In this document: piece after piece, positions 39,246 through 50,795 of the stretch | Position numbering within the stretch: the first letter of the stretch is position 1 | Layout: each line of letters starts with the position of its first letter | NCBI RefSeq assembly: GCF_003254395.2 | Contig: NC_037650.1 | Coordinates: forward strand, 3,469,001-3,533,000 | DNA length: 64,000 nt | Source of the DNA: Apis mellifera | Taxonomy: Eukaryota > Arthropoda > Insecta > Hymenoptera > Apidae | Direction of reading: 5' to 3' | Position numbers and translations under genes: made by a program | The notes under the pieces: generated by a model | Told to the model about the DNA's origin: nothing | Seen by the model: the letters and a program-made list of their open reading frames with translations, nothing else | Database searches by the model: none

Positions 39246-42039
39246 CGTCCACCCTTCGCCAGATATTTCCGTCTCTGCCTCTTTTCACCCAACGCGTCGT
39301 CTCGCTTCCTCGTGCCCGCTGTGTGAACGTGTGTACGTGCGTAAACAGAAGCCAGTAAAAGGATAGCACGGTGGGATGGAGGACGACAAGGGCAGGCCGC
39401 GTCGGAACGGGAGATTGTGGAGGGATCGAAGAGGTGGCGGCATTAGTGCGTACCGGCCGGGGCAACGGAGGGGTGCGAGAAGAAAAGAGGGAGACCGAAA
39501 TCGGAAGAGTATCAGGGGGGAAAGGGAGAGAAACGGATTATTAGAGAGAGAAGGGGAATGGTTACCGCGGTGGTCGATTGTACACGATGCGTTGGGGCAG
39601 AGAGGGAGCGTGGCCGCGTGCGGAGGCGCCGATCCTCCTCGGGAGCGAGCCTTTCGCCTCGTGTATAAACGTCTCGCTTTAGGTAAGCTTACCCCTCTTC
39701 ACTTCCGACGCTCGCAACGCACTTCCCTGGGGGAGGTTGTAGCCAATCAGCGGCCGAGTTTCCGTGGCCCGCGGCCGCAGGCTGACTCCACATCTCCTGT
39801 ACCTAATGTAGGTTGTCGAAGGTAGGCATCCTTCGTACCCTCCTCGCCTTTTTTACCTTCGCCGCCCCCTCCTCCTAGCTCGGGTCGAAGAGGGCGAGGG
39901 GGCCGAAGGTAACGAAGGTCATTTGCGGAAGTCTATACCTGATTCTTTTCTCCTTTTATACATTTTTATGGTATCTTTTTGAGACCATTGGGCAGGCAGA
40001 GTTGCAACTTGTAACTTGAAAAATATGGTTAATCTTTTTAAATTTATACTTCCGCCATTATGTGAGTAAGCCTTGAGCGACTTGTTTTGACTGTATGCCA
40101 TTCTCGAGCCATTTTTCTTTTTGATTGTTCAAGTTTTCAAGACATCGTGTTCCGTTATTTATTTATATTTTTGGTAAAATTCCCCAGAATTGTTATTGCG
40201 CGCCTCGTAAATTTTAAAAATTTTGCTTCAATAGTTTGTTTCGATTCCATTCGAATTTAAAAATGGCGCAGATGTGTGGTGAAGGCATCGGATTATCGCG
40301 AAAATTCTTATTGGTTTCGTACTGTTTCCTATATTGTTTACAATTTTTAATTTACGCAATTATATATGTATCGTTTGAACAAAAACACGATGAAATTTTT
40401 TTAAAGTTGTGTAAATTGCGGTAATTTAATAAGGTAATCGTATAAAGGAGGTAGAGGAGAATGAAGTGGACACGTTTGTGATTATACACATCACGATTTA
40501 TTGACGAGCAATGATCGTACACTGTAATATGATTCTTAAAAAACAATTTTAACAAAACATAGGGATAATCACGCTAACTAATTAGCGATAACAAACATTG
40601 CCGATTAATCGTCGACAAGATGTAACGCGGCGCGTTTTTAAACGCAGAGAACCTTGCGATAATGACATGGATAATTAGATACTCGAACGATCAATGGTAC
40701 TAGATATACAGTAATATAATATGCATTCATAACCTGAATTATTTTGCAACTTAATCTACGATAATTTTCCATTTCTTTTTTTTTTTTTATTTTTCTTGTC
40801 TTAATTTCGATAAAACGAATACAGTGCTTTATCTCTTGGCTCATTCGATATAATTCGATCTTGGTCAAATCGTACGCACTGAGTAATAATAAAATTGGCA
40901 ATTTTAGGACCATTCTAATGATAAGTAACAATTGAAACAATCTGATAAAATTGTTTAAATCAAAGATTAAACAATTGGGGATAAAAATAACTTTAAATAT
41001 TTTAATAATTATATTCTGAATGATTATAGACATTTTTAGTTCGATTACAACTCACAACTTGTTTATTATGGAAATACTGTACTGCGTTATATTATATTTA
41101 ATATTGAGGTATGGGCATAATATTGATAGTAATTGATAGTAATTAATTGCATACTATTCCATAGAATTATCATGAAAATGCTTTCGAAGCATCAGGCTTA
41201 TCGTTAAAAATCGTAATCTTAAACCGTGAAAAACGAAAATTTTACGTAGTTACACGTTTTTACGAACAACAAGGCTTCGGGATGATAAAAAATAATTCGT
41301 ATCTTTTCTTTATTGTAATCACAATTTCCCTTTTTCCTTTTTCTTTTTAACTTAAATTCATTTCCCCTTAAATTTTCGATCGCACGGATCTCGTCCAAAA
41401 ATCGCAATCGCGACAATTTAAATTTCTCTTCGTTCTTCTTTTTTTTTATTTCTCGCAATTTATGCTTACGATACGTCACATTTTGGGCACAATGGTTCAA
41501 GAAATTGTCCTCGAGATATTCAAAGTTGGGAAAAATTTGACGACCCTTTGTCACAGTATACAGGTATATTGCCTTCACTAAACAGGTATACATCGTGCGT
41601 TCAAGTCTTTTCGAATTCTAACTTTGGATACGGTACGTACTGGTCGTGTTGTTAATAAGGAAGTACATGAATGTTGCTTCAAACAATGGGTTAATATTTC
41701 AACTTACGTACAGTTACATGGCAACTATCTATTCTTGGAACAATTTTGATATTAAAATCTTTACAGTCTTCGTGGCTACTTTATCGTTTCGTAAGTCATC
41801 GTAAGTTCGAGCGAATTTTATTATGTTTTCAATGTAACTATTCTGTGTAATTGGCGGATCGATAGATAAATAACGATTGATCGTAATAGTAGAAACGTAA
41901 CGCGATGCCGTTTTAAAAAAGGTCGTAGAAAAATAACGTGTAAAAAATCTGGGTCCCTTTTAGTTCATTATAAATTCTAACGAGCAATGATTTCTAATGT
42001 TTTAAGTTACCTCGTTTTTTTTTCCCTCTAAACTGGCAG

Positions 42040-42062
42040 TTTTTTTTTTTTTTTTTTTTTTT
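42040..42062. repeat. Poly-T run
   Basis: Uninterrupted T run of about 23 bases in the AT-rich part of the interval. Confidence 0.9.
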
Positions 42063-42648
42063 GATTTTTAGCTTATTCAAAATCGTGCGGTTCCCTTTTC
42101 TCAAACATTTATCGACGATGGGTAACCATGTAACTAGTTGACGCAAATTTCGTGATTAATTCAAATCTCTGAATTATATTTCGTCGCGAATTTATGCGTT
42201 ATTATCCATTTTTTTTTTCTCTATTCGCATTTTATTGGCACCTTTCCTCCATTTTTTTCAAAATTTATATCTCGACTAGAAACGTTTTGAACGTTGTTAT
42301 TTTTACATACCCACCTTAACTCATTCGATAATTGGATATCGTAAAATTTTTTTTTTTACGCAACGTGTACGCTCGATCGATGCGTGCATTAATATCGAAT
42401 TATTTTGATCGTTCGAGTAGGATCTGGATTTTTGTTTCCCAGTAAACGTTTTATTTAAAATTTCCTTTCAAATCAAGTTCATCTTTATTGCTGTCCTAAT
42501 ACGGGGGGGAGGGGGGCAATTCTATTCGACTGTACAAATTTCGAATACACCATTAAAAATCGTATATCACGCACAACGAGCTTCCAACGCACTCGATTAA
42601 TTTTTTTCTTTCTCAATATTTTTTTTAAAGCGTTTCATCGACGATAAT

Positions 42649-42651
42649 ATA

Positions 42652-42701
<50 letters not shown>
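42649..42701. repeat. TA microsatellite
   Basis: Near-pure TA repeat of about 50 bases, flanked on both sides by GATAATATA-type sequence, giving an AT-rich palindrome. Confidence 0.9.
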
Positions 42702-42703
<2 letters not shown>

Positions 42704-43162
42704 CACACGATAATATATCATTCTTAAATCAATAACAGCGATATGAGTTTACGCTTTTATAAAATAAAAACTTCCTTACATATGATACGCATTCTCTTTA
42801 GAGAAATGCACACGTATATTTAAATTCCCGATTCAACGGTACATCTCGATATCTCGAAGAGGAATCGAGCGTACATTAAAACATTTTTCTTTTTTTTTCT
42901 TTTGCAAAACTTCTCTTCGTTAGCTTCGTTAGCGCGTCCAATTTCTCAGAAGATCGCCGCATACTTTTTAGCCGCGTGCTAAAGTAATCCACCCCTTTAC
43001 TCAATTGGACTTGTATATCGCAATAAATCGCTTGTAATATATTATATTATAGTATAGACGATAATTAAATTGCACTAATACATTGCACACGTTCTCTGGC
43101 GTTCTTTGGCATCTCTATGAAGTACATATTTCTCTAAGATTCTAAAAAAGGAGCGATGACAT

Positions 43163-43223
43163 GTGGGGGTAGGGAAGGGAGGGAGGGAGGGAGAGGAGGG
43201 AAGGAGGGAGGAGGGAGGAGGGA
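43163..43223 (+). repeat. G-run cluster, potential G-quadruplex
   Basis: GGGAAGGGAGGGAGGGAGGG and further GGAGGG units on the plus strand; at least four GGG runs with one-base or two-base loops. It lies about 1 kb beyond the stop codon of the second Polycomb gene, so it would be a C-rich tract if inside that gene's 3' UTR. Confidence 0.7.
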
Positions 43224-43944
43224 CAAGAAAGCTTATCCGTCATCCATCCATCGTTCCATTCTAATCATTCATCCTGTATTCTCATCGCTACAACCCTTAA
43301 CCATACGTTATATACTATACGTTTAATATATCTCTGTCAGCGGTTGGTATCATTGCCGAATAATAGAGCGACGAATCGCCGACACTTTTCGTAAATTAAT
43401 CTGTCAGCTTTTTTTGGGCAGAAGGTAGGGTATAATTTGTATTTTTTTTTTCTTTTTTTTTAATGGTTGATCATAGACACACATACATGCATTACGAACA
43501 TACGTAGCTTAAATATATCTAGATAACAACGGTATGGAATACCGCCATTGAATTCTTATTATAATAAGAGGCAAAAAGACACACGGTTAAGACTAACTCG
43601 TTACCAATTTGCTAATTGGTAATATGCTCCCTCTTTCTTTTTTTTTTTTGTTGTTTCAATGTAAAAAATCTCGCATCGAACGATCTTTTTTTTTTTTTGA
43701 AAATTTTCTCATCTTGATCCTCGAAAGTAAAAATCATCTATTCAACTTTATCAACTTCTCATCGTTCTTTCTTTGAAGTTTTTAATCGTTCAAGTTTTTC
43801 CATGCGTCTTTATGCCCGTACGAAAATTCATCATTGTTTTAAGAAACATTATAGGAAGCGGGTATAGGTAAAATATATATGGTAACATACAGCCTTTGGA
43901 TTGGTCACGTAGGAATCTTGTTTCCATAGGAGCATTTTTAAGTA

Positions 43945-44063
43945 ATAACAATAACAATAATAATAATAACAATAATAATAATAATAATAATAATATTAAT
44001 ATTAATAATAATATTAATATTAATAATAATAGTAATAATAATAATAATAATATTAATAATAAT

Positions 44064-44097
<34 letters not shown>

Positions 44098-44098
44098 T
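43945..44098. repeat. (AAT)n trinucleotide repeat
   Basis: About 150 bases of AAT/ATT units with scattered interruptions, just downstream of the second Polycomb gene's stop codon and probably in its 3' UTR. The open frame reading poly-Asn through it is an artefact. Confidence 0.9.
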
Positions 44099-44173
44099 AG
44101 GAAGTAATTTAAAGAAAATTTCAGGACAGAGGAAAATCGAAATAGTGTTTCAGTCGGTCAAAAATAATTCATT

Positions 44174-44590
44174 TTACGGTGGTTGTTGCGAGGCGGAGTT
44201 GAAATAACTGACTCTTTGATTTCTGTATTGCGATGCTACCACAGCTTGGGGATTAGGGATGTGGCGGATGCTCAGATTCGGTTTGATTTTCATCCCAAAA
44301 CCGGAGATTCTTTGATGAGGTTGCGGTATTCGTAGGGCCACCTTGCTTGCGAGATTAGCCGAGCTGAGCATCAAAGAATCGACCGAGTTCTCGTCGGCGA
44401 TGCAACCGCTTAACAGGGAAACAGCCGCATCAGAAAGTGTCATCAAATTGGAATCTTGGCCTCGTCGTTGATCCAGATGATCCTTCGCCTTCCCACGTAA
44501 CAAGCTTGCCGGGGTGATGGGCGGACGTGGCGGTCTTGGATTCAACGAGGATATGGAGCAGGTCGAGGAAGATGACGACGACGACGACGA

Positions 44591-44633
<43 letters not shown>

Positions 44634-47437
44634 GAGGAGGAGGAGGACGAAGGAGAGGAGGACGAAGACGAGGAAGGGGACAGAGAGAAATTGGCGGCCG
44701 ATAAATTGGCGGAAAGATCGAGCACGTTATTGTGCACGGTCCCGCCACTGCTTAGATCCAACGGGATCTCGTATTTCGAATTATTCGGTTCTAAAATGGC
44801 GCTCGACGCGGCGAAACCGGAAGGTTTTGCGACCCTCAGCGGCGCCAATGGGGGCGGGCCTTTCTTTTTCGGTGGGGTGTTGACCGGCAAGGGTGCAGGG
44901 TGTTCCTCCTTTGTCTTCGACATCGTTTTCAACGTGTCGCGCATCTGTTTCTCGGCCAACAAACTTCTCACCCGATTTGCTTTGCTCTCCCGCAATTGTT
45001 TCTCCAGTTTCTCTCTATCCAAACTATCGATCTTTTCCCCGTTCGTTTGAACGCGTTGCCTCGCTTTGTCGCGGAAATTGTCGCCAGCCTCGTTCACGGC
45101 TACCAGGCCCAATCGGCGGAGAATTTCCTCGTCTTTCTTCGGCCGTTCCGCCTCCATCTGTTCGGACGTTCTTTTCAACACTTCAGAAGGTTCAGCTTCT
45201 TCCTTCTTGGGCGGCGGTGGTTTGCAAGCCGGGGATCCACCGTTCCTTTGATCCACCCTTTCCCCCGCTGATGCCGACGCGTCTTCCCCTTGTTGGGTAG
45301 TTATATTTTGTGCGATTCGAACAACCTCGTCCGGTATACTGTCTATTATTTCTTCTATAGTCTCTTCCGCCTCTCCGATATTCTCCTTCGTGCTCGCACC
45401 TTCCTCTCGCGTCAACGACGTGCCCGACGAACGTTGCTGATTTATCGCCGTGCTTTTGATCTTCTCCCGTCTCACGGCCCTCATTTGCAACAATTTCTCC
45501 TTCGCTTGGCCACTTCCGCTGCTCGACGTGATCCTGGGCGGGCACGGGGTCAATCGAACCTTCAGCTTCAACAAATCCTCCCTCGGCGTGGTGGTTATCT
45601 CGGCGATCACACGTTTGTTTCGCCGTTTCCTGTGCTTACGATGCTCCAGCTTCGCCAATTCTTTCGACTTGGAACTTTCAGCCGCGTGACTGGCTTGTAT
45701 CGATACAAGATTAGGTGTTCTCATGACAGGAGTCACTTTGCATCGGGGCTTCTTCGCTTTCGGCTCCTTGTCGCGCTCCAAATTGCTCTTCAACGATGAT
45801 TGACACGGTTCCGTGTTATTTTCTAAAATTTTATGGCCGCCCTCGTCCTCTTGACCGCACTCTTGGACAGGCTTGGGGCTGGGAGGTGGTGTCGGTGGCC
45901 GTTGAATATTTTCCATTGTCGCGGTATCCTTGGTTGTCTCGTCGTTGAAGGAGTTCTCACTTGAAACGGAGACAATATCCTCCTTACGTAACACGCGATA
46001 AAACAGCTTCATAGGCGCTTCCTGTAACGGCAAAAGTTATCGCTTTCCCTATTGTATCTATCCAACGTCATGAGTTTATGTTCTAGGTACGACCGATGTA
46101 ACAGGAAATGATAAAAAGGCTATCGCGAAATAAATGATCGGTCGTTGTTATAAGTTGAAATAAATCGATACAAAAAAGGAAAGCAAATATCGTAGAAATG
46201 GAAAGGATAATAACGTAAAGATGACGAGAGAGAAAGAGAGATAGAGAGAAGAGAAAAAAGAAACTCACTCTCTTCCAACCAAATATGCAGGCGAGATCGA
46301 GCAGAGTCCAAGATTGATCCAACACCATCGTGCCATTCGTGCCATTCCGCCGATTTTCGTTGCTCTTCTCGCACAGCATCTCGATCTTATTGAGATTCGT
46401 CCCGTGAGAATTCGCTTCCTCCCATCCCCTCTTCAGCATAAGCAATCGAACCAAGTGTCGAACAGTGACTCCTGCCGGACACTTAAGGTATCGTGTATTT
46501 CTAACCTGAATCGTGTCTTCCTGTTTCGTTTGATCGGCGTTCGCCCGGTATCGTGACCCGGCACGGTTTTCCGCCTCGTGGACGGCCGCCTCTCCTTCCG
46601 GTTCGTCGAGCTCGCATAAACTCAGGCTGACGAAATCGTCCAAGGTTAAGTTTAGGGCGCCCAAGGGCAAGGCCAAAGGTGGGCATTGTGGATTGACCAG
46701 CCGGAAATGACGCCTTCGTTCAAGCTCCGACCGGAAGAGGCCGGGTACCATAAGATATACAAGTCGTTGCAGCTTTACGTCCGGCAAGAGTGGAGGAGAC
46801 GTTGCGACATTGCACACGGGACACGCTCTGGCACCGCTGCTCAACCGTCTCACTATACAACCTCTGCAAACTGAATATCGGTTCGATATGTACTACTTAA
46901 TTGTACACAGAAATACTTTGCAAAATTTTTTCGAAGTACTCGCGTTAATATTTTTATTATTAAATTTGTTGCCATCTGAAAATTCTCGTCCCCGGTGTTA
47001 TGTTAAAAAACGCACGGAACGAGGCGGGTTAGTCACCCTTCTCGAATTTAGCACCCTGCCAGAAGGGCAGACGAACGGATGGACTATTTCACGCACGCGA
47101 AGTAGATACAGCCGTTCGAGGTACGGCACGCGCTTTATTATATTCGCGTCGTTGTAACGCGAGCGTGTATTACATTATGCAGATAACTTTGATTTGTTTG
47201 AACTTTTTTTTTTTTTCCATTGCAAATCAATGATAATGAATCGACGATGAATTGCGTCGAAAATTCGTTCGATTGACCTGTACAACGAGACGAGAATCTT
47301 TATCGAAAGGAATACTAACAAGAATGCAGACATTCCACGAGAGTCGTTGCATCTATGAGGTAGCCTCTGCACAGAGGACATACGATATGTTCGTTCAAGT
47401 CTTTAACCAGCGGCTTCTCCCTCTCCTTTGCCTCCAT
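44174..47437 (-). CDS. Second Polycomb RING-RAWUL protein, Su(z)2/Psc paralogue
   Basis: Diverged paralogue of the Psc-type gene, expected to act in a PRC1-like complex. Three coding exons: 47437-47320, 46870-46269 and 46021-44174, in phase, giving 855 residues. The C3HC4 RING has C20, C23, C36, H38, C41, C44, C56 and C59 (IVCPLCRGYLIDATTLVECL). Then come VKLQRLVYLMVPGLF, and a RAWUL-like domain at about 160-240 (RYLKCPAGVTVRHLVRLLML, ending FGWKR), longer and less conserved than in the neighbour. The C-terminus is disordered: EAPMKLFYRV, Glu/Lys-rich stretches, a PLDLS motif, a poly-Ser run of over 30 residues and the shared LRIPQP...IPN tail motif. An acceptor at 47452 lies just before the ATG, so a 5' UTR exon is upstream; a strong donor (ACGCTG|GTAAGC, exon end 49804) is a candidate. 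Su(z)2 is the best comparison by position; one-to-one orthology is not proven. Confidence 0.85.
44569..44690. repeat. GAC/GAG trinucleotide repeat encoding poly-Ser
   Basis: A GAC run continuing into GAG and GGAGGA units on the plus strand. In the true minus-strand frame it encodes the poly-serine tract of the second Polycomb protein. Plus-strand frames reading poly-Asp/Glu or poly-Thr are shadows. Confidence 0.9.
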
Positions 47438-49141
47438 GTCGCTACTCGGTTCTGAAACAGCTGTGCCATCCGATTGTTAATCCACGAGACCAAAGAGCAA
47501 CGATTAAATATATATATATATATATATATTTTTCTAATTAACTAACGCAACATGTTTTCGTTCGTGCATCCGGTGTGCCCGTAAAGAGAAACTTTCTAAC
47601 CTAACTTTTCCAAGTAAAATCTCTTCTTAAAATTTATACGCGTCGTTATGATTTATCCAGAATGACAGTCTGAGGACGAGTCAGAGAGATCGGCGATCTT
47701 TGGCTTATCTAAAATTAAATCGCGTATCGTACGCATTAATACCGGGAACAGCGATATCGATGTGCATTCTAATAATGGTTGGAGGATTCCGAAATGCAGG
47801 TAGTCGCGCGCACGGAGGGGGAATGGGAGGGAACACACGCACGTAATCACATTAGGATACATTGGAAGCAGCGGCGATTTCCATTTACGCGAGACTCGTA
47901 CATGCCGTCGATATATTTAGAATAATGAAATATCTCGTGAAATCTAAGAGGGGAGAAACGAGTTACGCCGTGTGCCTTTAAGGTCTATCTCTTAAAGGGG
48001 ATGCTTTCTCTTCTCCTCTCTTCTCTCTCTCTCTATTTCTCTCTCTTTTTTTCTACTTATCTCTTGACCAATATTCGATGATATTTTCGATCATATAAAT
48101 GTCTCTGTTGACGAGCATAATACGAATATTTAAAATAACAAATCTGATTTCGCGCGCCACTGTATAGCAAGTTGCTTTTCGCGTTAAACGACGATGGAAA
48201 AAACCGCTTCCTGCGGTAATTATTCGAAACAGGGAGGTCCTCACCATCTTGATAGTTTTTGGAAATGTTGCAGAAATTAATATTTTGAATAATAAATCAC
48301 TTGTTCAGGCTCAATTCCTTTGGTATTTGTAAAAAAAGATTGTTGCTATTTTATAGAATTTCTCTCGTAGATATCATTGATTCTTTGTCAATAAATACAT
48401 TAAGAGATAGATATAAAGAATTATGTTAATATTCATTGCAATTTCGATAGCTCAAGATTGCTTTGTATTTCTTTTCATTTCAAATCTACCACGAGCAAGT
48501 ATTATTTATACTAGTTCATCCGTCACAGTTGTCGCCATGTGTTTAACAGAATACGTAGTAGCCTATACGCGCTACGAAAAAGAAAAAGCAAAGAGTTGTT
48601 TAAAATATTGATTTTTGCAACATATCGAAAAATCGTCAAAATCGGTTCCCTCCTATTCCGTTAATAATTTCTTGCTTCCCTTCTTCCTTCTTTTGGACCA
48701 ACGTTATCCTGGCGAGGATCTGGATTAAGGAAAATTTTCTTGATCGAGGAATAGGGATAGAATCGCGCACTTTACGCGTGCGACGAGCAACGAGAAGATC
48801 TCGCGTGAAAGGTACTTGACAGTGAAACCAACCAGTCACGCGACCACGTCGGCCTGGAAAAACTAGGTTTTTAGAGCTCGCGCGCACAGATCTCCCGCGC
48901 GATAATAACAGAGGCCAAGTGTCACTGCGCATGGCTAACGAACTCGAAGAAAGGAGGAAAGGCTCGACCACCTGCGTTGTCAACGACATGACTCAACTGC
49001 TCGCGTTTCAGAAACTTCGTTCTTGCCAGTGATCCGTCCAAAAGCCGCGGATACACAACGAGTACACAAACGAGTCATCGAGAATGGCAGAAGCAATGAG
49101 GAATTGGAGGAAAAGAGGAGACGGAACGTGCGAGAGGGGAA

Positions 49142-49146
<5 letters not shown>

Positions 49147-49215
<69 letters not shown>
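49147..49215. repeat. (GA)n tract
   Basis: About 65 bases of almost pure GA repeat on the plus strand, about 1.7 kb upstream of the second Polycomb gene's start. Such tracts contain many GAGAG words, the site bound by GAGA factor in insects. Confidence 0.9.
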
Positions 49216-50704
49216 GACGAGTAGAAGGGCTTTGGCGTTCGAACTTGAGAAAGGTCTGGCGCCAAGTCCCGTGAGACCACCTAATTCGTTCACCGCGTAT
49301 GTCGCGGCTTTTTTAACGTCGATGTGATTCTCGTGTGAGAGAATCGTGATCCAAATTTTTGGACGCGTAAACCATCGCTACGATTCTGATCACGTATCAC
49401 GACGTACGACGGCGAGGACGTGCGATCTTGCCGTAGCGGAAGAAACGAATCGAATCGCGAGGCGGTAAAGGGAAAAGCGAAGGAAGGAAAGAAAAAAAAA
49501 AAAAGAGAAACGAAAAAAGAACGACAATCGCGAGGGTAAGCCATCGTCGATAGGAGCGTTGCCACGGTAACATCGGTGGTTCGAGCGTTTTTGCGCTTGA
49601 AACGTCGACGTACCGGTCCGAGAGAACCACGGTAGCTATTCCAGGCAACAGGATCTCGCGGGTAGCATCGCGGCGGGCAGCGCTCCTATCTTCGGCAGAG
49701 GATCGCGAGTTGTACACCGAGTGTAGTACCGTCTTGTCGGTCGATTCACGCGACTACCACACGTTTCAGGGCGGTATAGAGAGGCTTACGTGTAGGTGCT
49801 TACCAGCGTAGCGAGAGAGATGGTCGCCGTGGCCAGCGAGCTGCCGTCCCGGCTGGCAGCGGAACGTAACAGCGGACGTGGCAACGACGGTGTTCTTGGT
49901 TGCCGTATCGCTTCTCGTGAGGCAGCGGGCGAAGAGAGGTGGCAACGCCGCTCCGTCCGTCGGCGTGCGGCGCCCCGAGGCTCTCTCTCGCGATAGCGCG
50001 CTCGTTGTCGTCGCTCACGCCGTCGCACTCCTCACCATGGTCGTCACGAACCCGTGACCGCGAGCAATCCTGATAACTTGCACGCTGCGAGCTACGTACC
50101 ATCACGTCCCTGCTGCTTGCGAGCACAGCGCCGCGCACATGTCCGACGATTTCGACCCGATTTTCTCTCTTTCCTTTCCCTTCCTTCCTTCCTTCCTTCC
50201 TCACGATACTTGCCTCTCTCTCGCTCTTCCGCACACACACACATACACACGCACACTCTCTCTCTCCTCTCTTTCCCCTTCCTCCTTTACTAAGTTTTTC
50301 TCCTTTCCTTCTGGCCGTTCTTCTTACGTTCTCGTCCTTCTCGCTCTAATCGAGAGGAGTAACCCGATCTCGTCTTTACTATCCTCGTGCACCGCGATTT
50401 TCCTCACCGTTGTCGTCGTCGTCGTGATTGTCCCGTCGTCGACGACGTGGTTGTCGATCGACCGGTGGGTCGACAGGCGCGCGCGCGCGCTCTCGCCTCT
50501 ATCGCTCCTTCCTTCTCTTGCTCTCGCACTCCCCCCTCGAAGTCTCTCGCTCGATCTTCCCCTCCGCGCTACCCCCTCCCCGTAGAGGACTCACGGGGTC
50601 TCGTCTCGCGACTCGACGTAACGTAACCGCTCTCTCTGGCCACGACTCGATTCGGTGCACTCGGCCGACTCTCGAATGAGTGCGACGATGCACGATGATA
50701 TCGA

Positions 50705-50795
50705 GGATCTGGTGGTGGTGGTGGTGGTGGTGACGGCGGCGGCGGCGATGATGGAGGTGGAGGTGGCGGCGGCGGTGGCGGTGGCGGTGGAGGCC
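50705..50795. repeat. GTG/GCG trinucleotide-like repeat
   Basis: GTGGTG, GGCGGC and GGAGGT units form a G-rich purine/pyrimidine-biased tract in the CpG-rich upstream region. Frames giving poly-Val, poly-Ala or poly-Pro are artefacts. Confidence 0.85.

Larger units (their letters stand above)
31202..44173. promoter_or_regulatory. Long non-coding interval between the two Polycomb RING genes
   Basis: Nearly 13 kb with no convincing coding exon. It must contain the upstream exon(s) and promoter of the Psc-type gene and the 3' UTR of its neighbour. From about 31.3 to 40 kb it is GC- and CpG-richer than the flanks, so many chance open frames occur, but none shows family features. Strongly pyrimidine-biased blocks lie at 34.75-35.5 and 38.95-39.25 kb. 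A donor-like site on the minus strand (CGCAC|GTAAGT, exon end at about 34101) is one candidate 5' UTR exon. Several ATGGCG cores occur (34601, 36390, 37285, 38530, 40052, 40263, 43543). From about 40 to 44 kb the sequence is AT-rich again and probably holds the neighbour's 3' UTR. Confidence 0.5.

Noticed and set aside
39376..39825. 149-codon plus-strand Arg/Gly-rich frame
   Set aside because: Composition follows the local purine bias; no domain or good start context is evident.
43896..44207. Plus-strand poly-Asn frame
   Set aside because: It translates an (AAT)n microsatellite and has no other features.
44514..45050. Plus-strand open frame rich in Asp and Glu
   Set aside because: It is the shadow of the minus-strand poly-Ser and flanking coding sequence of the second Polycomb gene.
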